A stretch of 64,000 nt of DNA, taken from NCBI GenBank assembly GCA_002753515.1, contig PEAK01000017.1, forward strand, positions 1 to 64,000, in the 5' to 3' direction. This document shows, one piece after another, positions 1 to 8,418 of the stretch. The notes under the pieces are model-generated. The model ran no database searches, had not been told where the DNA came from, and saw nothing but the letters and a program-made list of their open reading frames with translations. Both the position numbers and the translations under genes were made by a program. The first letter of the stretch is position 1, and every line of letters starts with the position of its first letter. The stretch comes from Magnetococcales bacterium (GTDB taxonomy: Bacteria; Pseudomonadota; Magnetococcia; Magnetococcales; UBA8363).

Positions 1-2
1 TA

Positions 3-148
3 AACCGCAGCTATCTTGGGATGTGTAGTTATTGTCATCCTCGCGAAAGCGGGGATCCAGAGGACTTTCCTACCTCCCCTGACTTTCTGGATTCCCGCTT
101 TCGCGGGAATGACACTGGAAAACTACGTTTCCCGTGTTGGTTGCGGTT
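3..148 (+). repeat. MITE-like inverted-repeat element, copy A
   Basis: About 146 bp bounded by AACCGCA at 3-9 and TGCGGTT at 142-148, flanked by TA on both sides. Two hairpin-forming palindromes lie inside (about 36-60 and 88-113), each a GC-rich arm with a GAAAG or TTTCG centre. Copies at 21070-21216 (inverted) and 60526-60671 share both end sequences. It has no coding capacity; the open frames across it are by-products of the palindromes. It is probably a non-autonomous mobile repeat, but no transposase of the same ends is visible here. Confidence 0.8.
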
Positions 149-268
149 TAACAACCCATGACACGCCATACTATCGCCATTTGCAGCGATCAGGCAATAC
201 CATGTTATCGGTTTTTCAGTCGAACACGCCCCTCTTAAAGGCATTTCAGGGTGAGAAATTGAACAGAT

Positions 269-1837
269 TCAAGTCAAGAGGAGGCGTAACGCTGCCGCCA
301 CCCGCTCCACAACCTCGGACCAATCGCCGTGTCGCTTTTGGCGAAACAGACGCATGCTGGGGTACCAGGGGCTTTCTTCACGATGCAACAACCATCGCCA
401 ATCCGGGGTGAAGGGCAACAACGCCCAGGTGGGTCGTCCCAACGCCCCGGCAAGGTGTAACACTGCCGTATCCACGGCAATGACCAGGTCCAAGGTGTTG
501 ATGATTGCAGCGGTTTCGGCGAAATCGGTCAACCAGGGACTGGCATCGATGAAATGGTCGCACGGGGATAAAACGTCCAGATCCCCCGGACGTGCGGCAA
601 CTTGCAAACCAATCCACCAGATTCCGGTAAGGGAGAGTAATGGTTGTAGAAAGAGAGGATCCATCGATCTTTTTTGATCATCCTGGAAACCGGCGCTGCC
701 GCGCCATACCAGACCCACCCGCAAGGGTTGAGACCGGGCCAAAATATTTTGATGAATCGGCAAAGAAGGGGGGGCGGGGAACAGGTAGGGGATCGTGGTC
801 GGTATGGTTTCCAGGGTCGTTCCCAAAATATGCGGCAAGGACATCAAGGGGGCTTGGCAGGTACAGGGGGGGATCTGATCCTCACGGGTCACCAGTCGAT
901 CGACCCCGGATACTCCGGTGAACAAGCGCTCCAGGGGCTTGGGACAGCGCAGAACGACAGTGCCGCCGCGCTCTTTGACGTGTCGGGCAAAGCGCACGAA
1001 TTGAATACTGTCCCCCATCCCCTGTTCGCAGTGGAGCAGGACAGAGTTTCCATGAAGCGCCTTGCCGTCCCATAATGGTTCCTTACGGCCATGGCCCACA
1101 GTACCATTGCGGCGCCAACGCCATTCGTGATGCCGCCAACCTTCGGTAAAATTTCCTGTCAGCAACAAGGCCATCCCCAGGGCCAGATGGGCCTCAGCCA
1201 GGTTGGGGGCCAGCTTAAGGGCATGCTCGAAATGCGCCATGGCCCGGGGGAGTTCTCCCAATTCCACCGACAAACATCCGCGATTGGCCCAGGCGTCGGG
1301 ATAATCGGGTTTGGCTTTGAGCGCGTGGGTGAAACAATCGGCAGCATGTGCCAGCTCTCCCCGTCGCTGGCGAACCACCCCCAGGTTAGTCCAGGCTTCA
1401 TGGTTTCCCGGATTGAGCTGCAACGAATATTCATAGTGCTGTATCGCCTTTTCCCAGTGCCCCAGGGTGAGGTAGACGTTGCCCAGATTGGCATGGGCTT
1501 CGGGGAATTGGGGCTCCAAGGCCAAAGCGGCCAGCAAACGGGTTTCCGCTTCCGCGAGCCGGCCCATGCGTAGCAATACCGCGCCCAGGTTGGAGAGTGC
1601 CGGGGCAAACCCGGGTTGGATGGCCAAGGCTTGAGAAAAGCGATCCACCGCCTCCTGCCAACGTCCCTGGGCTTGCAGGACGATACCCAGATTGGAAAGG
1701 GCGATGTAATGATCGGGCTGAATATGCAGAGCCAGCAGGTATTCCTGGGCCGCCTGATCCAAAAGCCCTTGTTGCAACAGGGTATTGCCCCGGTTTTTAT
1801 GCTCTTGGGCCTGTTCCAGGAACGAGAAGGGTGCCAT
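269..1837 (-). CDS. TPR protein with C-terminal glycosyltransferase-9-like domain
   Basis: The N-terminal half (about residues 1-235) is a run of roughly six tetratricopeptide repeats with the usual alternating small and aromatic residues (ALSNLG, AHANLG, AWTNLG). The C-terminal half (about 240-520) begins WDGKALHGNSVLLHCEQGMG, the hallmark of TPR proteins that end in a heptosyltransferase-like (GT9-like) fold. Such proteins are usually annotated as TPR repeat proteins of unknown substrate; glycan transfer is only an inference. The frame can also start at a TTG at 1882 that directly follows the stop of the upstream Rpn gene. I chose the ATG at 1837 because the TPR region begins just after it; neither site has a strong ribosome binding site. 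It is probably co-transcribed with the Rpn gene upstream. Confidence 0.8.
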   Translation of the reverse strand: MAPFSFLEQAQEHKNRGNTLLQQGLLDQAAQEYLLALHIQPDHYIALSNLGIVLQAQGRWQEAVDRFSQALAIQPGFAPALSNLGAVLLRMGRLAEAETRLLAALALEPQFPEAHANLGNVYLTLGHWEKAIQHYEYSLQLNPGNHEAWTNLGVVRQRRGELAHAADCFTHALKAKPDYPDAWANRGCLSVELGELPRAMAHFEHALKLAPNLAEAHLALGMALLLTGNFTEGWRHHEWRWRRNGTVGHGRKEPLWDGKALHGNSVLLHCEQGMGDSIQFVRFARHVKERGGTVVLRCPKPLERLFTGVSGVDRLVTREDQIPPCTCQAPLMSLPHILGTTLETIPTTIPYLFPAPPSLPIHQNILARSQPLRVGLVWRGSAGFQDDQKRSMDPLFLQPLLSLTGIWWIGLQVAARPGDLDVLSPCDHFIDASPWLTDFAETAAIINTLDLVIAVDTAVLHLAGALGRPTWALLPFTPDWRWLLHREESPWYPSMRLFRQKRHGDWSEVVERVAAALRLLLT

Positions 1838-1882
1838 AAGGATCGGGTTGGAATCGGTTTGGATGGAGATTGCTAAAAACAA

Positions 1883-2848
1883 CTAAACCGCACCTGTTTT
1901 GTCCGAGAAAACATCGTCCAGGGACTGGGCATCGAAGATGCGGAGGCTCCAATCTTCCAAAGATTGAAGATCGGCTTTGGCAATTTTTTCATTGGCCCAC
2001 TCAGGTATGGTGCCGAAGCGGCGTTGTATTTGGCGCGTCAACATGGATGCGCCTTCTGCTTGGCGGCCTCGCTGTTCGCCAATCTGTTCACCTTCCTGGA
2101 GCCCTTCCCATTTGCCAGCACCATAGGTGGAGAGTACAAAACTTGCCTGGTCATGAAGCTCTTCCTGATAGCGCTCGTAGGCTTTGCGCTCGGTCTCTGG
2201 CAATTGCAGGACATCGAGCTTTTCTTTGGCCTTTTTCAGACCACGAGCCGTAAAATGATCACGGATATCGGAATTCTTCAAAAAATAAACCCACTCGTCC
2301 AGGGTATCGTGGGCGACATCATCAAAATTTTTCACTTTGATCAAGTAATGCTCTGGAAAGAGAGCGGCAACCGAAGGGCGTTGAAATAAGGCCTTCTGCC
2401 CTTCGTCCAACGCCAGTTCTTCCCGGGTGTGCAATCCCCTGAAAGAGGTAGTGCCCACATAGACATAATCGTTGCCACGTCCCAGATCAAAATAGAGGAT
2501 GCTGATGGTGATGATTTTGACAACATTGGCGTAAGGCGTACCTTCCGTCATATGTTCTGTGATGGTTTTGGCGGTGCTGAAGAGTAACCGCTGCAGGTAA
2601 TCCCACTCTCGTTCGTATTGCAATTCGACGATAACAATTTCATCCCGGGTGTTTTTGATCTTGAGATCGACACGGTTGAATTTGTCGTTGCGGGCTTCCC
2701 GATTGCTTTCGCTTTCCAAGAGTTCAACGATGCGTACATCCTCGCGAAGAAGTTCGCTGAGGAATCCTTCCAGGATTTCAAAATTGGCCTTGCTGCGCAG
2801 CAGGCGTTTCAAGGCCCAGTCGAAGCTGATCAACCGCCGTTGTGTCAC
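1883..2848 (-). CDS. Rpn family PD-(D/E)XK nuclease / putative transposase
   Basis: 321 residues. The N-terminal part (SFDWALKRLLRSKANFEIL, then VDLKIKN and VIVELQYERE) matches the PD-(D/E)XK nuclease fold of the Rpn/PDDEXK_2 family, with D in VDLKI and E-x-Q in VELQ as likely active-site residues. The C-terminal 60 residues resemble DUF4351 and end in DAQSLDDVFSDK, a tail shared with the second Rpn protein of this window. Rpn proteins are associated with RecA-independent recombination and are often multicopy. The GTG start at 2848 is set by an AGGAGG about 8 bases upstream. The element at 2868-3020 ends only a few bases before that ribosome binding site, so it may supply or block the promoter. 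Confidence 0.85.
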   Translation of the reverse strand: MTQRRLISFDWALKRLLRSKANFEILEGFLSELLREDVRIVELLESESNREARNDKFNRVDLKIKNTRDEIVIVELQYEREWDYLQRLLFSTAKTITEHMTEGTPYANVVKIITISILYFDLGRGNDYVYVGTTSFRGLHTREELALDEGQKALFQRPSVAALFPEHYLIKVKNFDDVAHDTLDEWVYFLKNSDIRDHFTARGLKKAKEKLDVLQLPETERKAYERYQEELHDQASFVLSTYGAGKWEGLQEGEQIGEQRGRQAEGASMLTRQIQRRFGTIPEWANEKIAKADLQSLEDWSLRIFDAQSLDDVFSDKTGAV

Positions 2849-2867
2849 TTTTGCAGGCCCTCCTTAG

Positions 2868-3020
2868 TTCTACTTTGTCACATTTCCAGTTCGGAGTTTG
2901 TGGCCTCTGGATTCCCGCTTTTGCGGGAATGACGGTTACCTTTTTTCAACGGATTTTCTGCTTCGTCATCCCCGCGAAAGCGGGGATCCAGAGCGTATAT
3001 TCTAATGTGACAAAGTAGAA
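2868..3020. mobile_element. 153 bp MITE-like element with 17 bp perfect terminal inverted repeats
   Basis: The left end TTCTACTTTGTCACATT (2868-2884) and the right end (3004-3020) are exact reverse complements. The tetranucleotide TTAG directly flanks both sides (2864-2867 and 3021-3024) and is a probable target-site duplication. The interior carries the same kind of GC-rich palindromic arms as the AACCGCA elements, but in the opposite arm order, so it is a distinct family. It is non-coding and sits between cobT and the Rpn gene. Confidence 0.75.
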
Positions 3021-3032
3021 TTAGAAACTCGA

Positions 3033-4085
3033 TCAATCTTCAACTCGAACCAGCGAGGAGCGAAAAAAGGAGATTTCTCTTTGAAGAAAACAGGCCATAC
3101 GCAGCATGGCAAAGGCAGCGGTTGCCCCGGTACCTTCCCCCATGCTGATATCAAGGTGTAACAATGGGGTGACATCCATGGCACGGATGACGGGCAACTG
3201 TCCGGGCTCCGCGGAACGGTGGCCAAAAAACAGCCATTCCTTGACCGAAGGGTGCAGGGATACGGCGACCAGGGCAGCGGTTGAGGCGGTCAAGCCATCG
3301 ACCAGGGCGGGTATTCCCATCTGTCCGCAGGCGATGAAGGCTCCCGCCAGTGCGGCGATGTCGAAGCCACCCAGGCGACGAACCGTCTGCAAAGCGCCAC
3401 TCAGGCCGGGTAAATGCAGGTTGAGGGCTTGGTTGATAACCTGGGCTTTTCTGGCCATTCCTTCGGCATCCAGACCGGAGCCGGGTCCGGCAACCGATTC
3501 GGGAGCAACCCCCAGTAACGCTGCGGCGACGGAGGCCGCCACGGTGCTTTTGCCGACGCCGATTTCGCCACCGATGATCATATGCATTCCGGCAGCAACG
3601 GCTCGTTGTACGGCATCCCGTCCGGCAGCCATGGCGTTGGCCAGTTGTTCCTCATCCATGGCGGGGCGGAAACGGATGTCGTTGGTCCCGGGACCTGCTG
3701 GTTGGTTGATCAATCCGTGGGCAGGGGCTGGTTCGCCAACCAAGCCGACGTTGATGATTTCCAGTTCCACGCCGAGATGGCGCGCCATGACGGCAATGGT
3801 GCTTTGTCCCTGCAAGGCACTCTGAACCATGGTCATCGACATGTGTTGCGGGTAAGGCGAAACATGGGCTGCGGCAACGCCGTGATCGGCTGCAAAAATC
3901 AAGATGCGTGCCGGGTCGGGATTGGGTTCCTGGGTGGCGTACAACCCCGCCAGCCGAATGACGGTTTCTTCGAGCAGTCCGAGAGCCCCCAAAGGCTTTT
4001 CCATGGTTTCCAAATGTTTCCGGGCCGCTTCTTGATCAGCATGCGAACAGGGACGGATAGGGTGATTGAGCCAGGATGCCGCCAC
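3033..4085 (-). CDS. cobT: Nicotinate-nucleotide--dimethylbenzimidazole phosphoribosyltransferase
   Basis: 350 residues, the usual CobT length. It transfers phosphoribose from nicotinate mononucleotide to dimethylbenzimidazole, giving alpha-ribazole phosphate for the lower ligand of cobalamin; cytoplasmic. Family motifs include FAADHGVAA near residue 66, TNDIRFRPAM, the GEIGVGKST loop near 175, and DISMGEGTGA close to the C-terminus, which holds the catalytic Glu. The loop normally reads GEMGIGNTT, so Lys-Ser here is unusual. The GTG start at 4085 has AGGAG 8 bases upstream. No other cobalamin gene and no recognisable cobalamin riboswitch lies next to it. Confidence 0.93.
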   Translation of the reverse strand: MAASWLNHPIRPCSHADQEAARKHLETMEKPLGALGLLEETVIRLAGLYATQEPNPDPARILIFAADHGVAAAHVSPYPQHMSMTMVQSALQGQSTIAVMARHLGVELEIINVGLVGEPAPAHGLINQPAGPGTNDIRFRPAMDEEQLANAMAAGRDAVQRAVAAGMHMIIGGEIGVGKSTVAASVAAALLGVAPESVAGPGSGLDAEGMARKAQVINQALNLHLPGLSGALQTVRRLGGFDIAALAGAFIACGQMGIPALVDGLTASTAALVAVSLHPSVKEWLFFGHRSAEPGQLPVIRAMDVTPLLHLDISMGEGTGATAAFAMLRMACFLQREISFFRSSLVRVED

Positions 4086-4240
4086 GGCATTACTCCTACT
4101 TGAGCGTAAGTCACATGAAAAATGAGGGCATTCTAGATTGCTTTTGATCCGTCATCAACCCTGGCCGGTAATTGTCATGGGACAGGGCGGTTGGAACGGG
4201 GTGGTTCCATGTTTGGATCAGATAGGGATCGGTATTGATC

Positions 4241-5242
4241 CTATCCCCATTGTTCCGGGCGGGGATTGAAGGTGAATTCTTTGGCAAAGCGTTGATAAGC
4301 TTCGATTTCATGGGCCGTATTCGCCCCGGGGGTGACGATGCGGAGCAACACGGTCTGGTTGCCAGGGGGATTGCCGGGCAGACCTTTGCCTTTGAGGGAG
4401 AGGCGTTGTCCCGATTGGCTTCCAGGGGGAATGCGCAGACGGACTTGCCCTCCCAGGGTGGGGACCGTGAGCTGGCACCCGAGCGCCGCTTCCCAGGGGG
4501 TGAGTGGCAGGTCCAGTTCGCAATCGCGTTCGTTAAGCCGGAACCAACGATGGGGGCTGATTTTAACAGTGATCAACCGTTCAGGTTCCTGTTTATTGGG
4601 ACCGCCGCCGATGCGGATGGTTTGGCCATCGGTTATGCCTGCGGGCAGGGTGACCACGATTTGTTTGACCCCCTGGGGTGTGCGCCATTCCAGGGAACGC
4701 TTGCATCCCTGGAAGGCTTCTTCCAGACTGATCTCCACCTGGGCATCGGGCTTGGCGGGGCGGGGCTCCGGGTTGTGGCCCGCTTGACTGCCACAACGAT
4801 GCCCGGTGGACCCGGAAAAATTTGGGTTGCCAAAGAATGGGAAACCACCCGAACGGGATCGGGCAAAAGGATTGTTACCGGCTGTTTGGCCAAAAAAGCG
4901 GTTGAAAATTTCTTCGATATCAGGGGAACTGCCGGCGCTGAAATCAAAACTGAAGCCTTGGCCCGATGCGCCACCGGCCTTGCCCTGCGGGCGGGATCGG
5001 CTGCCAGGGTTTTGCATGTACTGATAGAGAGTGTCGTATTCCCGGCGTTTTTCTTCGTCTCCCAAAATGTCGTAGGCTGCAGATATTTCCTTGAAACGCA
5101 CCTCACTGTCTGGATTTTTATTGATATCGGGATGGTATTCCCGAGCCAATTTCCGGAATATTTTTTTTATCTCCCCCTGGCCGGCGCTCGGCGGAACCCC
5201 GAGAATTTTATAATAATCTTTGAATTGCGATGGATCCATCAT
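4241..5242 (-). CDS. DnaJ-family co-chaperone, CbpA-like
   Basis: 333 residues. A J domain occupies about 8-72 (DYYKILGVPPSA, REYHPD with the HPD tripeptide that stimulates DnaK, then the FKEISAAYDIL helix). A Gly/Phe/Ser-rich linker follows (about 75-165), then the two beta-sandwich substrate-binding domains typical of CbpA and DnaJ C-termini (LEEAFQGCKRSLEW, VTLPAGITDGQTIRI, LPLTPWEAALGC). There is no four-repeat zinc finger, which separates it from canonical DnaJ. Tandem ATG codons open the frame; the upper one is used here. It is transcribed alone, divergently from the cNMP-GGDEF gene. A perfect-but-one hairpin (4221-4246) straddles its stop codon, but without a T tract. Confidence 0.88.
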   Translation of the reverse strand: MMDPSQFKDYYKILGVPPSAGQGEIKKIFRKLAREYHPDINKNPDSEVRFKEISAAYDILGDEEKRREYDTLYQYMQNPGSRSRPQGKAGGASGQGFSFDFSAGSSPDIEEIFNRFFGQTAGNNPFARSRSGGFPFFGNPNFSGSTGHRCGSQAGHNPEPRPAKPDAQVEISLEEAFQGCKRSLEWRTPQGVKQIVVTLPAGITDGQTIRIGGGPNKQEPERLITVKISPHRWFRLNERDCELDLPLTPWEAALGCQLTVPTLGGQVRLRIPPGSQSGQRLSLKGKGLPGNPPGNQTVLLRIVTPGANTAHEIEAYQRFAKEFTFNPRPEQWG

Positions 5243-5607
5243 GGTATTCAGCCCCCAAACGCTCGTAGTCGTTCACGGTGTTTTAGCGCACCATTGGCAG
5301 ATTTCTTGCGGCCATTTGGTAGTGGCTATCGGTTGTTGCATGGTTCACGTCTGCCTGTTTCACGGGTTGTCACTCGAAATTTCGTTTCGTTTACGCTATA
5401 AAAATGGACTTGTGAAATTCTATTGTGATGCACATGGTGTCTGATTGCCACTGTTTCAAGGGTGCGGATAAAAAAAAGTTGATTGTTTTGTCCTGTCGAT
5501 TGTTGGGGTATGCGCTTCCATTGACCCGGAACAACGCCACTACCCTTGCATGTTTGTGATTTTGTGTTGAATCGGTATGGCAGATTTCCTCGCAAAAGGA
5601 GGGCCCA
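5243..5607. other. Divergent intergenic region, no gene seen
   Basis: 365 bases between the CbpA-like and cNMP-GGDEF genes, which point away from each other, so it should carry both promoters. I see no convincing -35/-10 pair and no structured RNA. The only clear signal is the AAGGAGG ribosome binding site just before the GGDEF gene at about 5597-5603. Confidence 0.5.
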
Positions 5608-6561
5608 ATGGACCCGTTTGAGACGGCAGTTGCCGTGTCGCAAATGTTCCATGATATTGACCGGGATATTTTTATTGATGAGTTGCGAGCCTGTCCGCGG
5701 CGCTCGCTCGGTAACAATGAAGTCTTGATTCGTCCTGGCCAGGAGAATCATTCGGTCTATTTCCTTATTGACGGTTCCCTCTCCATTCACTTGGAAAAGC
5801 CCAAGAGTCAGCCAATACGCATTGTCCATCCGGGTGAAACCGTAGGGGAGCTGTCCATTATTGCCGCCACCCAGTCATCGGCCTACGTTTTAGGTTTGGG
5901 CCAGGCTGAAATGGTGGTCATGGACCAATCGTTGTTGTGGGAACTGGTGGAGCGGGAACCGAAAATTGCCCGTAATCTTCTCCTGGTTTTGTCGGGTTGG
6001 GTGGTCAAAAGCAACAAGCATACCGGGCAACAGTTGCGCACCTTGGAAACGTTGCAAGGTTTGGCGCGCATGGACGGTCTCACCGGGATTTACAATCGTC
6101 GATCTTTTGACGACATGCTGCATCGCTTTTTGCAGCGCAGTCAGCGTACCGGGCGCCCCATGGCCCTTGCCATGTTGGATGTTGATTTTTTCAAGCATTA
6201 CAACGACAGTCAGGGACATCAAGCGGGAGACCAGGCTTTGATCGCCCTGGCCAAGGTTTTGGGTCGTGCCATCCGTCCCTCCGATTTTGCCGCCCGGTAC
6301 GGTGGCGAAGAGTTTGCGTTTCTCCTGGCGGACGCATCCCTGGATGAGGCGGTTGTCATTGCGGAACGGGTGCGTTTGGCCGTCATGGAGCAAAAAATTT
6401 TCAGCCAGGATGGACAGCCCTTGCCGAGTATCACCGTATCCATGGGTTTGGCCCTTTCCGATGCCCAATCCAATCCCGAAAGCCTGATTGCCAAAGCGGA
6501 CCGTAATCTTTATCATGCCAAACAAAATGGGCGTAACCAATGTTGTTACCAGCGGGATTGA
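5608..6561 (+). CDS. Cyclic nucleotide-binding domain diguanylate cyclase (GGDEF)
   Basis: 317 residues, soluble. Residues about 15-130 form a cNMP-binding beta-barrel (VYFLIDGSLSIH, HPGETVGELSIIA). Residues about 150-315 are a GGDEF domain with LARMDGLTGIYNRRSF, DVDFFKHYND and the active-site loop GGEEF, so c-di-GMP synthesis from two GTP is expected. No RxxD inhibitory site is evident directly before GGEEF (the stretch is RPSDFAARYGGEEF, where RPSD lies nine residues upstream). The start is fixed by AAGGAGG six bases before the ATG. It probably couples a small-ligand signal to c-di-GMP, whose degradation could involve the EAL protein at 57376. Confidence 0.92.
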   Translation: MDPFETAVAVSQMFHDIDRDIFIDELRACPRRSLGNNEVLIRPGQENHSVYFLIDGSLSIHLEKPKSQPIRIVHPGETVGELSIIAATQSSAYVLGLGQAEMVVMDQSLLWELVEREPKIARNLLLVLSGWVVKSNKHTGQQLRTLETLQGLARMDGLTGIYNRRSFDDMLHRFLQRSQRTGRPMALAMLDVDFFKHYNDSQGHQAGDQALIALAKVLGRAIRPSDFAARYGGEEFAFLLADASLDEAVVIAERVRLAVMEQKIFSQDGQPLPSITVSMGLALSDAQSNPESLIAKADRNLYHAKQNGRNQCCYQRD

Positions 6562-6579
6562 CGGGTACGTCCCCCCTCC

Positions 6580-7437
6580 ATGAGTTCATTCAAGGCAAAT
6601 CGCCTGCTGGCGGTTGGATTGGTTCTGGTAGCGGGGTTCGGTTTTTCCATCGTCGCGGCGGTGGTCAAAGCGGTTAGCGTCGATCAGCACCCTTTCCAGC
6701 TCGTTTTTTTGCGAACTTTTTTCGGCTTGCTGTGGGTGACGCCCTTTTTGTTGCGCAAGGGATCCCGTTTCACCCTCTCCTCAGGGCATGTAGGCATGCA
6801 TTTGTTGCGCACCATGGCCGGAATCCTGGCCATGGGGAGCGCTTTTTATGCCTATTCGACCCTTCCTCTGGCTTTGGTCATCAGCATCAGCTTTTCGACC
6901 CCGTTGTGGATGATTGGTCTGGCCTGGTTTTTTTTACAGGAACGTCCCGGGTGGTCGGCGATTTTGGCCACGTTGGTTGGATTTGCCGGCGTGTTGCTCA
7001 TGTGTCGCGCCGAGTGGACCGCTTTCGATGCCGGCTGGGTTGCGGCGCTGTCGAGCCCGTTTTTTGAGGCTTTGGTACTGGTCCTCTTGAAACGGATGAC
7101 GGAGACCGAACCCATTTTGACGATTATTGCCACCTACGGCATTCTGGCATCGTTGTTTTGGCTGCCGGTGGCGGTATGGGTATGGCATCCCATGAGCGAT
7201 GAAAATCTTTTTTGGATGGTTGTGGTGGCTGGTATTGCCTCCCTTTCCCAGGCGGCTACTGTCAACGCCTATGCCATGGCCCCGGCGACCGTTGTGACCC
7301 CCTTGTATTATGTGCGCTTGATTTTCATCGTGACCATAGGGTATCTCTTCTTCCAGGAAGTACCGACCTGGACGACGTGTCTGGGGGCTGTCACCGTTAT
7401 CGGAAGCAATCTTTTTATTATCAAAAGTAAAGGATGA
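6580..7437 (+). CDS. EamA/DMT-family transporter
   Basis: 285 residues with about ten hydrophobic segments arranged as two EamA repeats (residues about 8-140 and 150-283). LLAVGLVLVAGFGFSIVAAV at the N-terminus and LYYVRLIFIVTIGYLFF near the end are typical of the drug/metabolite transporter superfamily. The inner-membrane substrate cannot be predicted from sequence. It starts 18 bases after the cNMP-GGDEF gene and its stop overlaps the next gene by ATGA, so the three genes probably form an operon. No strong ribosome binding site precedes the ATG. Confidence 0.88.
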   Translation: MSSFKANRLLAVGLVLVAGFGFSIVAAVVKAVSVDQHPFQLVFLRTFFGLLWVTPFLLRKGSRFTLSSGHVGMHLLRTMAGILAMGSAFYAYSTLPLALVISISFSTPLWMIGLAWFFLQERPGWSAILATLVGFAGVLLMCRAEWTAFDAGWVAALSSPFFEALVLVLLKRMTETEPILTIIATYGILASLFWLPVAVWVWHPMSDENLFWMVVVAGIASLSQAATVNAYAMAPATVVTPLYYVRLIFIVTIGYLFFQEVPTWTTCLGAVTVIGSNLFIIKSKG

Positions 7438-8252
7438 GGGACTTGTTTCGCTTCTCAAAGTCGCTTCGGTTTCCTGCTGGTCGCCTGATGTCGTTGGCGC
7501 TGGCTCTTGGGCTTTGGGTGATTCTGACACCCGGACAGGCTCGTTGCGTGGAATCCGAGGGACGTTTTTTGTTGGTTATGGATGCCCCGGGCCATCCGTC
7601 ATCGGCGTGGGATATGCTGAAAAAATCCAACTGGGTGGAAGGCGTGGTCAAAAATTTACAGGCCAGTTTTTCTTTGCCGCGCTCGTTAATCATCCACTTT
7701 GGCGATGGGCCGGGTCCCCGATACAGCCCCGAGCGCGTGGAGATCGGCATCCCTTACGCTTTTGTCGAAGAGGTCGCCAAACTGTTGGCTGATCGCAATG
7801 CCCACCCGGACGCCACCCGGTTGCAAAACGACACCCTGGATGTGGTGGAATGGGTGCTGTATCACGAATTGGCGCATGCGTTCATTGATTTGTACAACTT
7901 GCCGGTCCTGGGTCGGGAGGAGGATGCCGCCGATGCCTTGGCCACCCTTCTCGTGATCAGGCTGGTGGAAAACGGGGGTCACATGGCCCTGACGGCAGCC
8001 GATTTGCTGGCGCGCATCGCCGCCAACCTGCCCCATGCCGCCAAGACCTCCTTTTGGAGCGAACATACCCTGGACCAGCAACGTTTTGCCCAAGTGGTTT
8101 GCTGGGTGTATGGTAGTGATACAGCCACTTTCGCCCCCTTGATCGCTTCGGGGGCGCTGCCCCAACGCCATGCTTGGCGTTGTCCCGATGTTTTCGCTGT
8201 CATGGCGCAAGGTTGGCTGCGCTTGTTGGACCGCCATATCAAACCGGCATAA
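7434..8252 (+). CDS. DUF4344 putative metallopeptidase, exported
   Basis: 272 residues. The N-terminus has a positively charged stretch then a hydrophobic core and ATPGQARC-like cleavage region (about residues 1-38), consistent with a signal peptide. The zinc-binding motif HELAH near residue 143 followed by GREEDAADALAT resembles the HExxH...D arrangement of DUF4344 metallopeptidases. Substrate and role are unknown. Translationally coupled to the EamA transporter through a 4-base ATGA overlap. Confidence 0.82.
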   Translation: MRDLFRFSKSLRFPAGRLMSLALALGLWVILTPGQARCVESEGRFLLVMDAPGHPSSAWDMLKKSNWVEGVVKNLQASFSLPRSLIIHFGDGPGPRYSPERVEIGIPYAFVEEVAKLLADRNAHPDATRLQNDTLDVVEWVLYHELAHAFIDLYNLPVLGREEDAADALATLLVIRLVENGGHMALTAADLLARIAANLPHAAKTSFWSEHTLDQQRFAQVVCWVYGSDTATFAPLIASGALPQRHAWRCPDVFAVMAQGWLRLLDRHIKPA

Positions 8253-8329
8253 ATTGTTGCAGCTTTTTTCCTGGAAATCCAGTTAAACCAAGCCAAGACT
8301 TTGGATTGTTGGAAAATTGTCTGCATCCG

Positions 8330-8358
8330 TTGTAAGGAATGGTGATAGCGGGTATAGT
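8330..8358 (+). promoter_or_regulatory. Probable sigma-70 promoter of gltBD
   Basis: TTGTAA at 8330-8335 and TATAGT at 8353-8358 are separated by 17 bases, about 60 bases before the gltB start. Both hexamers match four or five positions of the consensus. The leader that follows shows no obvious attenuator. Confidence 0.55.
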
Positions 8359-8418
8359 GCCCTTGTAGGTGATGTGGTGATTGCATGTTTCCATCCTTAA
8401 ATAAACAGAGACGGCAGA

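Noticed and set aside
4086-4240. Cobalamin riboswitch upstream of cobT
   Set aside because: No B12-box sequence or matching fold was seen in this stretch.
4221-4246. Hairpin at the stop codon of the CbpA-like gene as a terminator
   Set aside because: The stem is good but no T run follows on the minus strand, so termination is not supported.
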